Positions 1 to 8,689 of a stretch of 64,000 nt of DNA are shown here, piece after piece. Every line of letters begins with the position of its first letter. Positions within the stretch are counted from its first letter, which is position 1. The notes under the pieces are model-generated. The model did no database searches. It was not told where the DNA came from and was given only the letters and a program-made list of their open reading frames with translations. A program made the position numbers and the translations under genes. The stretch is from Streptomyces tropicalis (GTDB lineage: Bacteria > Actinomycetota > Actinomycetes > Streptomycetales > Streptomycetaceae), in contig NZ_JARJBB010000016.1 in NCBI RefSeq assembly GCF_029269835.1, forward strand, positions 62,001-126,000. The letters are read 5' to 3'.

Positions 1-71
1 GCTGCTGGCTGTTCAACTACTACGGCGTGAACCTCTTCGTCGGCGGCAAGCACTCCTACGCCGGCGTCTGA
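1..71 (+). CDS. C-terminal end of a CcsB/ResC-type cytochrome c biogenesis protein (partial)
   Basis: Only the last 22 codons lie in the window; the gene starts upstream. The residues LFNYYGVNLF followed by a GKHSYAGV ending resemble the C-terminus of the CcsA/CcsB/ResC family, where a conserved Asn-Tyr/Phe-x-Gly-Val-Asn segment precedes a His-Ser-Tyr-Ala/Gly end. These are membrane proteins that deliver haem for c-type cytochrome maturation outside the membrane. That fits a neighbourhood of menaquinone and complex I genes. The family call rests on a very short stretch, so it is tentative. Confidence 0.6.
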   Translation, partial: CWLFNYYGVNLFVGGKHSYAGV

Positions 72-126
72 TCCCGCTCCGCCCCGGGCGGGTGCAAAAG
101 CCCGGGGCGGGGTCCAGGCTGGTGAC

Positions 127-549
127 ATGACCGGATCCGTCGAACAGGGCACCAGCCAGACCCACGGGAACACGCACATCCTGCACTTCCTCGTGCGGCT
201 GCCCGGCCCCATGGAGACGGTCTGGCCCGCGCTGTCCACCCCGGAGGGGCTCGCGGCCTGGTGGGTCGAGGCCGACGTCCTCGAACCCCGGCTCGGCGGC
301 GCGGTCACCCTGCGTGACCTGGGGTCCGGCCAGGTCACCGCCTGGGACGTGGACCGGCTCGCCGAGTACACGGTGCAGGACGGCGGACGGATCCGCCTGC
401 ACCTGGAGCGGGACGGGGACGGCGGCACCATCCTGCGGCTCACCCACGAGTTCCAGGGCGAGGAGGCGGCGTCCCAGCAGAGCTGGCGCGACCGCCTGGA
501 GCGGCTGATCGAGCAGCTGCGTCCCGCCCCGCCGCCGCAGAGCCCTTAG
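127..549 (+). CDS. SRPBCC / AHSA1-like domain protein
   Basis: The 140-residue protein looks like the START/Bet v1-like (SRPBCC) fold in its AHSA1 branch. The segment TPEGLAAWW near residues 37-45 is the typical first-helix signature, and a C-terminal amphipathic helix (about 110-132) follows. Such domains bind hydrophobic ligands or act as co-chaperone-like modules; the ligand here is unknown. There is no good Shine-Dalgarno site. CAGGCT lies 6 nt before the ATG and could be the -10 of a leaderless transcript. The gene stands alone between the ccsB tail and a convergent gene pair. Confidence 0.8.
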   Translation: MTGSVEQGTSQTHGNTHILHFLVRLPGPMETVWPALSTPEGLAAWWVEADVLEPRLGGAVTLRDLGSGQVTAWDVDRLAEYTVQDGGRIRLHLERDGDGGTILRLTHEFQGEEAASQQSWRDRLERLIEQLRPAPPPQSP

Positions 550-613
550 CCGCCGGTCCCTCGGCGCCGTCCCTCGGCGCCGTACGCCGCGCGGGCCGGG
601 GCGCCGCCGCCGG

Positions 614-2161
614 CTACGACGGCGGCAGGCACTCCCGACCCGGCGGCCTGCCCTCCGGCCAGGCGACCTTCACGAACCGCGACCCGCCCTGCGGGGTGAG
701 CTCCACCACCGGCACCGCCTTGTCGTACGGGTTGCCGTGCGCGTCCAGGCAGATCCACCCGCTCGCCCCGTCCACCCGCAGCGAGCCCTTGACCTGCGGC
801 CACTGCAGGCCCACGTCCGCCAGCGGCGGCGGGACGACCGTGCCGCCCGAGGTGGCCTGGCGGATGCCGTGCACCGCCAGCCGCACCGCGTCGTAGGCGA
901 TGATCAGCTGCCCGTCGTCCAGCGCGACCGGGCCGAGCGGTCCCGCCGGCGCCCGCGCGGCCTGCGCCAGCAGCGCCCGCAGGGTCCGCACGGCCGCGGC
1001 CGACCCGCCCGTCGCGGGTGCGTCCTTCGCCCAGGCGTCCGGATGGGCCAGCGCGGCGAAGCGCACCGAGAGGCGGTGCGCGAGGGCGGCGCGGTCGAGC
1101 GCCCGGTCACCGGTCAGGTACGAGCCCTCGTCGCCGGTGAGCACGGTGAACCGCCGGTCCTGGCAGCCGCGCCCGCCGAGCGCGTTGACGAACTGCCGCA
1201 GCTGGGTGTGCCGGCCCGCGAACAGGATGGTGTCGGTGCTCCGGGAGGTGTCGCAGACGAGGTCGGTGATCTGCCGGAACGTGTTCGCGGTCGTGCCCTC
1301 CTGGCTGCGGTCGTCGGGCGGCGTGAACGGCTGCGGCTCGTACGGCGAGTTGCCCACCAGCCCCGAGAACGCCCGCTGCAGCGTCCGCGTGTACGGGTCG
1401 CCCGGCTTGTCGTACACCAGCAGCGACCGGCCGGTGCTGACCTTGGCGAAGGAGGCGAGCGCGCGGGCCTCGTCGGTGTTCGTGGGGGAGACCCGGGCGA
1501 GCCCGGGGTACGGGTCCCGGCCGCCCTCGCCGTCGGCCAGGTCGTCGGCGGTGATGGACGAGCCGACGACCGGGATCCCGCGCCGCGTCAGCTCCCGCAC
1601 CGCCTGCTGGTTGGCGTCGGTGCTCTGCCCGATCCCCGCCACCGCCCGCAACCGGTCCGCGCTCCTGGTCATCGCGTCCAGCCGGTCGACCGTGCCGCGC
1701 CAGTACGCGCCGGTCGCGCCCGGGTTGGCGAGGACCAGCCGGATCGCCGGCGTCTCCCCGTTGGACTCGTGGTTGGCCTGGTACTGGGCCAGATAGGCGC
1801 CCTGCAGCTCGTGCTGGACGTCGTTCAGGTTCGACGGCGTGGACGACGTGAACGGCAGGAACAGCGCCACGGTGACGAAGCCGCCCGGCTTCAGCGAGCG
1901 GTTCTCGCGGTCGATCGCCCGGACCGCCTCCCGGTACCGCGGCCGCCCGAAGTCGTAGGCCGACGTCGACACGCCCACGCACTCCGCACTGCCCGCGGGC
2001 CGGGCCACCCCCGGTGCGCAGGAGCGGTCCTCGTGCAGCAGCGCGCGCACGGCGAGGACCAGCCCGGTCACCAGGGCCGCGGTCACCAGCAGGGCGAGCC
2101 AGCGGTACAGGCGTACCTCCAGCACCCGCCGGACCCGCACCGTCACACGGTCCCGCGCCAT
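614..2161 (-). CDS. Membrane-anchored periplasmic-binding-protein-like (type I, ABC receptor-like) protein
   Basis: The protein has 515 residues. A short basic N-terminus is followed by one transmembrane helix (about 20-41) and then a large extracytoplasmic part resembling the branched-chain amino acid receptor fold. Segments such as GIPVVGSSITADD and the repeated Rossmann-like strands support this. There is no lipobox; it is anchored by the helix. The ATG overlaps the stop of the upstream ATPase gene by one base (ATGA arrangement), so translation is coupled. No permease lies nearby, so a sensory role with the ATPase is more likely than transport. That role is inference; the ligand is unknown. 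Confidence 0.75.
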   Translation of the reverse strand: MARDRVTVRVRRVLEVRLYRWLALLVTAALVTGLVLAVRALLHEDRSCAPGVARPAGSAECVGVSTSAYDFGRPRYREAVRAIDRENRSLKPGGFVTVALFLPFTSSTPSNLNDVQHELQGAYLAQYQANHESNGETPAIRLVLANPGATGAYWRGTVDRLDAMTRSADRLRAVAGIGQSTDANQQAVRELTRRGIPVVGSSITADDLADGEGGRDPYPGLARVSPTNTDEARALASFAKVSTGRSLLVYDKPGDPYTRTLQRAFSGLVGNSPYEPQPFTPPDDRSQEGTTANTFRQITDLVCDTSRSTDTILFAGRHTQLRQFVNALGGRGCQDRRFTVLTGDEGSYLTGDRALDRAALAHRLSVRFAALAHPDAWAKDAPATGGSAAAVRTLRALLAQAARAPAGPLGPVALDDGQLIIAYDAVRLAVHGIRQATSGGTVVPPPLADVGLQWPQVKGSLRVDGASGWICLDAHGNPYDKAVPVVELTPQGGSRFVKVAWPEGRPPGRECLPPS

Positions 2162-4302
2162 CACGCCTCCCCGGTCCGGTGGCCCGCGCGGTCGTCGTCC
2201 GGCAGGCGCAGCGGGCGCCCGGCGAGGGCGTCCCCCGGCCAGCCCCGGGACGCCTCGAACAGCAGCGAGCCGCCCGCGGGCCGCAGTTCGGACAGCTGCT
2301 GGAGCTCGAACCGCAGCCGCTCGCCGACCTTCGGGTCGGGCAGCACCAGCGGGTCGGTCAGCTGCCAGACCGCGTGCAGCAGCCGCCGTGTCCGCAGGTG
2401 CAGCAGGGCGTCCGCGTCCGCCGGCGGAAGCCGGTCCGCGTCGGTCGTGCCGAGCGCGGTCCGGGCCCGCCGGTCGTCGTGGCCGGCGAAGTCCCGGCCG
2501 CCGGCGTCGTGGGCGTGGAAGTAGGGCGCGGAGGCGACGAAGCGGAGCACGTCCAGCCAGACGCGGGTGTCGAGGACGGCGAAGCCGTCGCGCAGGTAGG
2601 CCACCGCGCCGTCCGCGTCCCCGAGCGCCAGCTCGTGCCACAGGCGCAGACGGGCGGCCCCCGGATCGTCCCCGGCGTGCGTGTAGTGCCCGATCAGCGT
2701 CCCGTGCGTCCGCCGCCACGCCTCGTGGTCGGCGCCGTGGTGGTGCAGCCGCAGCAGGAGCAGGGTGCGCACGAAGGGGTCGCCGACGAAGTGGCCGGGC
2801 GCGTCCGGCATGCCCTCCTCGGCGAGGCGGGCCCGCAGGGTGCGCACCCCGGCCGGCCCGAAGTCGTCGGGGAGCCGGGCCGCGGCCAGCGCGCACGCCG
2901 AGTCGTGGTCGTGGGCGGCGGCGAGCACGGTCAGCTCGTCGAGGCGGTCGGCCGGGACCAGCCGGTCGAGGAGCGCGCGGTAGGCGGGACGGCCGGAGCC
3001 GGTCTCCTCCTCGCGCTCGTTCTCGCCCGCGGCCGGCGCGGTCAGCAGCCGCCCGAGGGAGACCGCCTCCTCCGGCTGCCGGGCGGCCGAGGCGGCCAGC
3101 AGCACGATGCCCAGCGGGTTGCCGCCGGTCAGCCGGTGCACGGCGTGCGGAAGCCGGGCCGGTACCTCGGCGTCCCGGCACACCGCGCCGACCAGGTGGA
3201 GGGTGTCGTCGGGGGACAGCGGCGGCAGCGTCACCAGCAGTGCCCGCGAGGAGGGCGTGGCGCCGGGCTGCCAGCCGGACCGCCGGGCCACCTCGGGCAG
3301 CCCGCGCCGGGCCGCGTCCGGCAGCGCCGGGTGGTCGGTGCCGCGCAGGGTGGCGATCCACACGACCCGGTCCGCGATCCCCTCCGCCCGGTCGTGCAGG
3401 ACCGCGCCGAGCAGTCCGGGGCCGGGTCCCGCGCCCGCGTTGTCGAGCAGTACCAGCGGGCGGCCGCGGCGCTTGAGGTAGGCGCCGGGGCCCCGGTAGG
3501 CGGCGGTCAGGTCGGCGAGCAGGGCGCGCACCAGGTGCCGCTCGGCGTGCTCGCGGGAGGTCGCGCCGGCCCGGAACTGCCCGGACAGCAGGATCAGCCC
3601 TCGCTCGGCGTTGCCGCCGGCGTTCGGGTAGGTGCGGTACCAGGTGGAGGGGCGCTGCTCCCGGTGGTGGGTGAAGCGCTCCGAGAGCGCCTCCAGGGTC
3701 GCCTCGACGACCGCCGACACCAGCGGCCCCTGCCCGCTGGCCGCCGCGACGACCTTCGCGGCCACCTTGGCCGCCCAGCGCCCGGCGAAGTGGCTCAGGC
3801 GGGGGCCGCCCTCGTTCAGCAGCAGGATGCGGACGATCTCGCGCCGGATGCGCTCGGAGTCGGAGCCGCCCCAGTCGTTCGCGCGCACCGCGACCAGGCC
3901 GGCGGTGAGCCGCGGGAAGGTGATGCTCCCGGCCGGCCGCACCGGGGCGGTGAGCTGCTCGGCGAGGACCAGCAGCGCCTGCAGCACCGGGGACCAGGAC
4001 TCGGGGCTCTCGCCGTGCGGCGGCCCGGCGAACTGCTCCTCCTCGCAGTCCAGGAGGGCGAGCGGGGTCTGCCGGCGGGTGCCGTCCCGGCGGGTCTCCT
4101 CGGTGTAGGCGGCCCATGCCGCGGCCAGCACCGCGCTCTTGCCCAGTCCCCGGCCGCCCGCGAGGACCAGCACCGGTAACTCGCCCGGGTGCTCGACCTC
4201 GGTGGACAGGTGGTCGTACGGGCGCAGTCCCACGAGTCGTGGGACGAGACCCGCGGGCTCGCCGTCGAACAACGCGCCACGCCCGTGCAGCCCTCTGTGC
4301 AC
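2161..4302 (-). CDS. Large P-loop ATPase, STAND-like, coupled to a binding protein
   Basis: The 713-residue protein carries a clear Walker A motif GGRGLGKS at residues 49-56. A plausible Walker B strand LVLLDNAG lies around residue 270, and a helical, leucine-rich C-terminal half follows. I see no signal peptide or membrane segment, so it should be cytoplasmic. The size, single P-loop and helical tail suggest a STAND-type signalling NTPase, but no named effector domain was recognised. It is the first gene of a two-gene unit with the binding-protein-like gene downstream (1-base overlap). ATG at 4302 is the first in-frame start after the preceding convergent gap. Function is unknown. Confidence 0.75.
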   Translation of the reverse strand: MHRGLHGRGALFDGEPAGLVPRLVGLRPYDHLSTEVEHPGELPVLVLAGGRGLGKSAVLAAAWAAYTEETRRDGTRRQTPLALLDCEEEQFAGPPHGESPESWSPVLQALLVLAEQLTAPVRPAGSITFPRLTAGLVAVRANDWGGSDSERIRREIVRILLLNEGGPRLSHFAGRWAAKVAAKVVAAASGQGPLVSAVVEATLEALSERFTHHREQRPSTWYRTYPNAGGNAERGLILLSGQFRAGATSREHAERHLVRALLADLTAAYRGPGAYLKRRGRPLVLLDNAGAGPGPGLLGAVLHDRAEGIADRVVWIATLRGTDHPALPDAARRGLPEVARRSGWQPGATPSSRALLVTLPPLSPDDTLHLVGAVCRDAEVPARLPHAVHRLTGGNPLGIVLLAASAARQPEEAVSLGRLLTAPAAGENEREEETGSGRPAYRALLDRLVPADRLDELTVLAAAHDHDSACALAAARLPDDFGPAGVRTLRARLAEEGMPDAPGHFVGDPFVRTLLLLRLHHHGADHEAWRRTHGTLIGHYTHAGDDPGAARLRLWHELALGDADGAVAYLRDGFAVLDTRVWLDVLRFVASAPYFHAHDAGGRDFAGHDDRRARTALGTTDADRLPPADADALLHLRTRRLLHAVWQLTDPLVLPDPKVGERLRFELQQLSELRPAGGSLLFEASRGWPGDALAGRPLRLPDDDRAGHRTGEA

Positions 4303-4469
4303 CGCTTCTCCCCCGCGCGGTCCGGATCCGTCGTGCTGCTGTGCCGCCGTGCTGTGTTGTGCCGCAGCCCCATTCTAGGAAAGGAGAGTTGATTCCGACC
4401 GGGTCGTGCGATGTCCGTTGGGTCACGAAATCCCACCCGGGGCCCCTGAGCCGCACCCCGCGGGCCGGC

Positions 4470-4931
4470 TCACCCGCCGATGTCCTCGTGCCACAGCCCG
4501 GGGTGCTCCGCGACGAACGCGCGCATGAGGGCGGTGCACTCCGGGTCGTCGAGGAGCACCACCTCCACGCCGTGCTCGGCCAGCCAGTCGTGCCCGCCGT
4601 GGAAGGTCTCCGCCTCGCCGACCACCACCCGCGTGATGCCGAACTGGCGGACCAGGCCGCTGCAGTACCAGCACGGGGACAGCGTCGTCACCATCGTCGT
4701 CCCGCGGTACGAGCGCTGCCGTCCCGCGGCGCGGAACGCGGCCGTCTCCGCGTGCGTGGAGGGATCCCCGTCCTGGACGCGCCGGTTGCGGCCGCGGCCG
4801 AGGAGGGTGCCGTCGGCTCCGTACAGCGCCGCGCCCACCGGGATGCCGCCCTCCGCGAGTCCGGCGCGGGCCTCGGCGAGGGCGGTGGCCAGCCATGCGC
4901 GTGCCTGGGCCTGTGCGTGCGCCTGTTCCAT
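4470..4931 (-). CDS. Nucleoside/cytidine deaminase-family zinc enzyme
   Basis: The protein has 153 residues with the CMP/dCMP deaminase zinc site: HAE at 60-62 (His ligand and catalytic Glu) and PCWYC at 86-90 (two Cys ligands). The middle HGGHDWL segment and overall length resemble guanine or cytosine deaminase-like family members, which deaminate free bases or nucleosides; the substrate cannot be read from sequence. A longer frame exists upstream, but ATG 4931 is chosen because the extra 42 residues are Arg/Pro/Ala-rich junk. CACAGT sits exactly 6 nt before this ATG, a possible -10 for a leaderless message. It stands alone. Confidence 0.85.
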   Translation of the reverse strand: MEQAHAQAQARAWLATALAEARAGLAEGGIPVGAALYGADGTLLGRGRNRRVQDGDPSTHAETAAFRAAGRQRSYRGTTMVTTLSPCWYCSGLVRQFGITRVVVGEAETFHGGHDWLAEHGVEVVLLDDPECTALMRAFVAEHPGLWHEDIGG

Positions 4932-5007
4932 GGACTCACTGTGCGGCCCGCGGGACGCGGGGGCAACGACCGCGGAGCGGCGGCGCGGTGCCCGTCCCGG
5001 ACCCGCG

Positions 5008-5400
5008 TCAGCCGGTGGGATCCTCGCCGCGCTCGCGGCGGCGCAGCTCGTCCTCACGGCGGCGCAGGTCCGCCTCCCACTCCTTCAGCAGCGACGCGTC
5101 CCGCCCGCCGTCCTTCCCCAGGGACCGCAGGAACTCCGGATTGTCGTCCGGGGCGACCCAGGCGGGGCGGCCGCCGCGCGGCCCCCCGGCGGACGCGGAC
5201 CCGGTGGCCCCGGCCGCCCGAGGCCGGCCTGCGACCAGCCAGGCGAGCGGACCCACCAGCACCTCGCCGAACAGCAGGATCACGAACACCCAGCCGATCT
5301 TCGGCAGCCCGCGCACCTCGTCCTCCGGGGTGTTCAGGCAGTCCACGAAGGCGTAGATCCACAGCGCCAGGACCAGCAGGAACGGCAGATACCTGAGCAT
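5008..5400 (-). CDS. PLDc_N-type small membrane protein
   Basis: The protein has 130 residues. Two hydrophobic helices (about 3-20 and 38-58) separated by a short acidic loop with DCLNTPEDEVRGLPK match the phospholipase D N-terminal-like (PLDc_N) module common in actinobacteria. A flexible Gly/Ala/Arg segment and a charged helical tail rich in Glu and Arg follow. It is predicted to sit in the cytoplasmic membrane with the charged tail in the cytoplasm. No catalytic PLD motif is present. A GGGGGGA purine run lies upstream of ATG 5400. It is divergent from the mqnL gene; a functional link is not evident. Confidence 0.8.
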   Translation of the reverse strand: MLRYLPFLLVLALWIYAFVDCLNTPEDEVRGLPKIGWVFVILLFGEVLVGPLAWLVAGRPRAAGATGSASAGGPRGGRPAWVAPDDNPEFLRSLGKDGGRDASLLKEWEADLRRREDELRRRERGEDPTG

Positions 5401-5487
5401 GTGCGCGCGATCCCCCCTCGGACGGTGACGGGCGTGGGGCGCCCCCGGTGACCGGGTCAGGGTAGCGGGTGGCAGATACTGGGACGC

Positions 5488-6945
5488 ATGGCTTACGACG
5501 ATCTTCGCTCCCTGCTCAGGGCGCTGGAACGCGAGGGCGACCTCAAGCGCATCAAGACCGAGGTGGACCCGTATCTGGAGGTCGGGGAGATCGTCGACCG
5601 GGTGCAGAAGTCCGGCGGACCCGCGCTGCTCTTCGAGAACGTGCGCGGGTCCGCCATGCCGCTCGCGATGAACGTCTTCGGGACCGACCGCCGGCTGCTC
5701 AAGGCGCTCGGCCTGACGTCGTACACGGAGATCTCGGAGAAGATCGGCGGGCTGCTGCGGCCGGAGCTGCCGCACGGCTTCGTCGGGGTGCGGGAGGCCT
5801 TCGGCAAGCTGGGCGCGATGACCCACGTGCCGCCGAAGAAGGTCAAGTCCGACCAGGCGCCCGTCCACGAGGTCGTGCTGCACGGCGACGACGTCGACCT
5901 CGACCGGCTGCCGGCGCTCTTCACCTGGCCCCAGGACGGCGGGTCCTTCTTCAACCTGGGCCTGACCCACACCCGTGACCCCGAGAGCGGGATCCGCAAC
6001 CTCGGGCTGTACCGCCTCCAGCGCCACGACCGGCGCACGATCGGCATGCACTGGCAGATCCACAAGGACAGCCGGAACCACTACCAGGTGGCGGCCCGGC
6101 GCGGCGAGCGGCTGCCCGTCGCCATCGCCTTCGGCTGCCCGCCCGCCGTCACCTACGCCTCGACGGCGCCGCTGCCCGGCGACATCGACGAGTACCTGTT
6201 CGCCGGGTTCCTCGCGGGCAGGCGGATCGAGATGGTCGACTGCAGGACCGTGCCGCTGCAGGTCCCGGCCAACGCCGAGGTCGTCCTGGAGGGCTGGCTG
6301 GAGCCCGGGACGATGCTGCCCGAGGGCCCCTTCGGCGACCACACCGGCTTCTACACCCCGCAGGAGCCCTTCCCCGCGCTGACCATCGACTGCGTGACCA
6401 TGCGCAGGCGCCCGCTGCTGCAGTCGATCGTCGTGGGCCGCCCGCCGACCGAGGACGGCCCCCTCGGGCGGGCCACCGAGCGGTTCTTCCTCCCGCTGCT
6501 GAAGATCATCGTGCCGGACATCGTGGACTACCACCTGCCGGAGGCGGGCGGCTTCCACAACTGCGCCATCGTCTCCATCGACAAGAAGTACCCCAAGCAC
6601 GCCCAGAAGGTCATGCACGCGATCTGGGGCGCCCACATGATGTCGCTGACCAAGCTGATCGTGGTCGTCGACGCCGACTGCGACGTGCACGACCTGCACG
6701 AGGTCGCCTGGCGGGCGCTGGGCAACACGGACTACGCCCGCGACCTCACGGTCGTCGAGGGGCCCGTGGACCACCTCGACCACGCCTCCTACCAGCAGTT
6801 CTGGGGCGGCAAGGCGGGGATCGACGCGACCCGGAAGCTGCCCGAGGAGGGCTACACCCGCGACGGCGGCTGGCCCGAGATGGTGCTCTCCGACCCCGAG
6901 ACGGCGGCCCTGGTGGACCGCCGCTGGAAGGAGTACGGCCTGTGA
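5488..6945 (+). CDS. mqnL: Menaquinone biosynthesis decarboxylase, UbiD family (MqnL)
   Basis: At 485 residues this is a full-length UbiD-family decarboxylase, a prenylated-FMN enzyme. The family hallmarks are present, including the HNCAIVSIDKKYP segment (about residues 355-367), and the protein runs without a gap. In the futalosine pathway a UbiD/UbiX pair removes the carboxyl group of the bicyclic naphthoate after prenylation. The gene is followed with a 4-base overlap (GTGA) by the UbiA-like prenyltransferase and then by UbiX, exactly the expected trio. No Shine-Dalgarno is evident; GATACT lies 7 nt before the ATG, suggesting a leaderless start. Confidence 0.9.
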   Translation: MAYDDLRSLLRALEREGDLKRIKTEVDPYLEVGEIVDRVQKSGGPALLFENVRGSAMPLAMNVFGTDRRLLKALGLTSYTEISEKIGGLLRPELPHGFVGVREAFGKLGAMTHVPPKKVKSDQAPVHEVVLHGDDVDLDRLPALFTWPQDGGSFFNLGLTHTRDPESGIRNLGLYRLQRHDRRTIGMHWQIHKDSRNHYQVAARRGERLPVAIAFGCPPAVTYASTAPLPGDIDEYLFAGFLAGRRIEMVDCRTVPLQVPANAEVVLEGWLEPGTMLPEGPFGDHTGFYTPQEPFPALTIDCVTMRRRPLLQSIVVGRPPTEDGPLGRATERFFLPLLKIIVPDIVDYHLPEAGGFHNCAIVSIDKKYPKHAQKVMHAIWGAHMMSLTKLIVVVDADCDVHDLHEVAWRALGNTDYARDLTVVEGPVDHLDHASYQQFWGGKAGIDATRKLPEEGYTRDGGWPEMVLSDPETAALVDRRWKEYGL

Positions 6946-7844
6946 CCTCCGCGTCCGCCGCGATCCCGCAGCCCGGCCGCACCAAGGCGTTCCTGCGCCT
7001 GGTGATGATCGAGCACTCGGTGTTCGCACTGCCCTTCGCCTACATCGCCGCGCTGACCGCGATGTACCAGTGGGACCGGAACATCCACTGGGGCCGGCTG
7101 CTGCTCGTCACGGTGTGCATGGTCGGACTGCGCACCTTCGCCATGGCGGTCAACCGGATCATCGACCGCGAGATCGACGCCCGCAACCCGCGCACGGCCC
7201 ACCGCGAGCTGGTCACCGGCGCGATGTCGGTCCGGCACGCCTGGACCGGCGCCCTGATCGCCCTGGTCGTCTTCCTCGGCGCGGCCGCGGCGCTCAACCC
7301 GCTCTGCCTGGCCCTGGCTCCCGTCGCGGTGATCCCGATGGTGGTCTATCCGTACGGCAAGCGGTTCACGAACTTCCCGCAGGCCATCCTGGGCCTGGCC
7401 CAGGCCATGGGCCCGGTCGGCGGCTGGCTCGCGATCTCCGGGACGTGGTCCTGGGACGCGGTGATCCTCGGCCTCGCGGTCGGCATCTGGATCGGCGGCT
7501 TCGACCTGATCTACGCCTGCCAGGACGTGGAGACCGACCGCGAGATCGGCGTCATGTCGGTCCCGGCCCGCTTCGGCATCCCGGCGGCGATCCGCGGCGC
7601 CCGCGTCTGCCACGCGCTCACCACGGCCCTCTTCGTCTGGTACGCCCTGGCCACCGGCGCCGGCGCGTTCTTCTGGCTCGGCCTGGTGATCGTCGCGGGC
7701 GCCTTCGTCTACGAGCACACCATCGTCCGCCCGCACGACCTGTCCCGGCTGAACCGGGCGTTCTTCAGCGTCAACGGATTCATCGGCATCGCCCTGTTCG
7801 TGTGCGCCCTGCTGGACCTGCTGGTGCGGGGGCTGACGGTCTAG
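6942..7844 (+). CDS. mqnP: Menaquinone-pathway polyprenyltransferase, UbiA family (MqnP)
   Basis: This 300-residue integral membrane protein has about eight hydrophobic helices and the two Asp-rich UbiA motifs. NRIIDREIDARNPRT lies near residues 68-82 (NxxxDxxxD), and CQDVETDREIG near residues 189-199. These bind the Mg-diphosphate of the prenyl donor. It should attach the long prenyl chain to the 1,4-dihydroxy-6-naphthoate ring at the membrane. The GTG start overlaps the mqnL stop by 4 bases, so the two are probably translated together. MqnP rather than MenA is chosen because of the UbiD/UbiX neighbours and the other mqn genes. Confidence 0.9.
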   Translation: MTSASAAIPQPGRTKAFLRLVMIEHSVFALPFAYIAALTAMYQWDRNIHWGRLLLVTVCMVGLRTFAMAVNRIIDREIDARNPRTAHRELVTGAMSVRHAWTGALIALVVFLGAAAALNPLCLALAPVAVIPMVVYPYGKRFTNFPQAILGLAQAMGPVGGWLAISGTWSWDAVILGLAVGIWIGGFDLIYACQDVETDREIGVMSVPARFGIPAAIRGARVCHALTTALFVWYALATGAGAFFWLGLVIVAGAFVYEHTIVRPHDLSRLNRAFFSVNGFIGIALFVCALLDLLVRGLTV

Positions 7845-7914
7845 GACCCGCCCGCGGACCCGGTGGCGCCCGGCCGGTCCTGAGCGCGGCCCGGTCCGCC
7901 GGTACGCTCAAGGT

Positions 7915-8586
7915 GTGAACGCAGGAGAATCGCAGCGCACGCCTTGGATCGTGGGCATTTCAGGCGCCTCCGGGACGCCTTATGCCGCCGCGGTGCTGCG
8001 TGCGCTCCTCGACGCGGGCGAGAGTGTCGACCTGGTCGTCAGCCGGGCCTCGCGGCTCACCCTGCTCGACGAGACCGGCATCGCCTTCCGGGACGCCCAC
8101 TGGCAGGACGACCTGCGGGAATGGCTGTCCATGGGCGCCGACGGCAAGCCCGGCACCTTCGACGTGGAGCTCGCCGGGGTGCGGTACTGGAGCGCCGGCG
8201 ACCTGGCGGCCGGGCCGTCCTCGGGGTCGTACCCGGTCAAGGGCATGCTCATCGTGCCCGCCTCGACGGCGTGCGTGGCGGGGGTCGCGCTCGGGCTGTC
8301 GAAGGACCTGCTCCAGCGGGCGGCGAGCGTGACCCTCAAGGAGGGCCGCCCGCTGGTCGTGGCCGTGCGGGAGACCCCGCTGAACGGGCAGACGCTGCGG
8401 CACCTGGTGACGCTGGACGACGCGGGCGCGGCCGTGGTGCCCGCCTCGCCGGCCTTCTACGCCGGGGCCACGCACATCCAGCACCTGGTGGACTTCGTCG
8501 CCGGCCGCGTGCTGGACGCGGCCGGCGTGCCGCACCGGCTCTACCGCCGCTGGGAGGGCGAGCTGGGCGGGGCCCGGCCCGCCTGA
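7915..8586 (+). CDS. mqnM: Flavin prenyltransferase, UbiX family (MqnM)
   Basis: The 223-residue UbiX-type flavoprotein opens with GISGASGTPYA, the flavin-phosphate loop. It keeps the conserved KGMLIVPAS and LVVAVRETPLN segments. UbiX proteins prenylate FMN to make the cofactor used by UbiD decarboxylases, so this gene serves mqnL two positions upstream. The gap from mqnP is 70 bp, and a separate promoter looks likely. TACGCT lies 6 nt before the GTG with a TGAGCG hexamer 17 bp further up, so this transcript may be leaderless. A hairpin follows the stop. Confidence 0.9.
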   Translation: MNAGESQRTPWIVGISGASGTPYAAAVLRALLDAGESVDLVVSRASRLTLLDETGIAFRDAHWQDDLREWLSMGADGKPGTFDVELAGVRYWSAGDLAAGPSSGSYPVKGMLIVPASTACVAGVALGLSKDLLQRAASVTLKEGRPLVVAVRETPLNGQTLRHLVTLDDAGAAVVPASPAFYAGATHIQHLVDFVAGRVLDAAGVPHRLYRRWEGELGGARPA

Positions 8587-8600
8587 CCGACCGGCGCCGC

Positions 8601-8618
8601 CCCGTCCCCGTGGACGGG
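8601..8618 (+). terminator. Hairpin after mqnM
   Basis: A 7-bp perfect stem (CCCGTCC/GGACGGG) with a 4-nt loop begins 15 nt after the mqnM stop. There is no U-tract, which is common for streptomycete terminators. It separates the mqn trio from the Lrp gene. Confidence 0.5.
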
Positions 8619-8689
8619 ACGCGGGAACACCACTTCAAGAACTCTGGCAGATCTCTCATCGGATCACTTCAGCGGAAGGCTTCGATCGC

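Noticed and set aside
2014..4179. Long plus-strand frame opposite the ATPase gene
   Set aside because: The composition is Arg/Gly/Pro-heavy with no domain, a typical antisense shadow of a high-GC gene.
614..4456. A very long minus-strand frame of 1280 codons
   Set aside because: It runs through the ATPase gene out of frame and is Arg/Ala/Pro/Gly-rich in that part. Only its last 515 codons are the binding-protein-like gene; the rest is a high-GC shadow.
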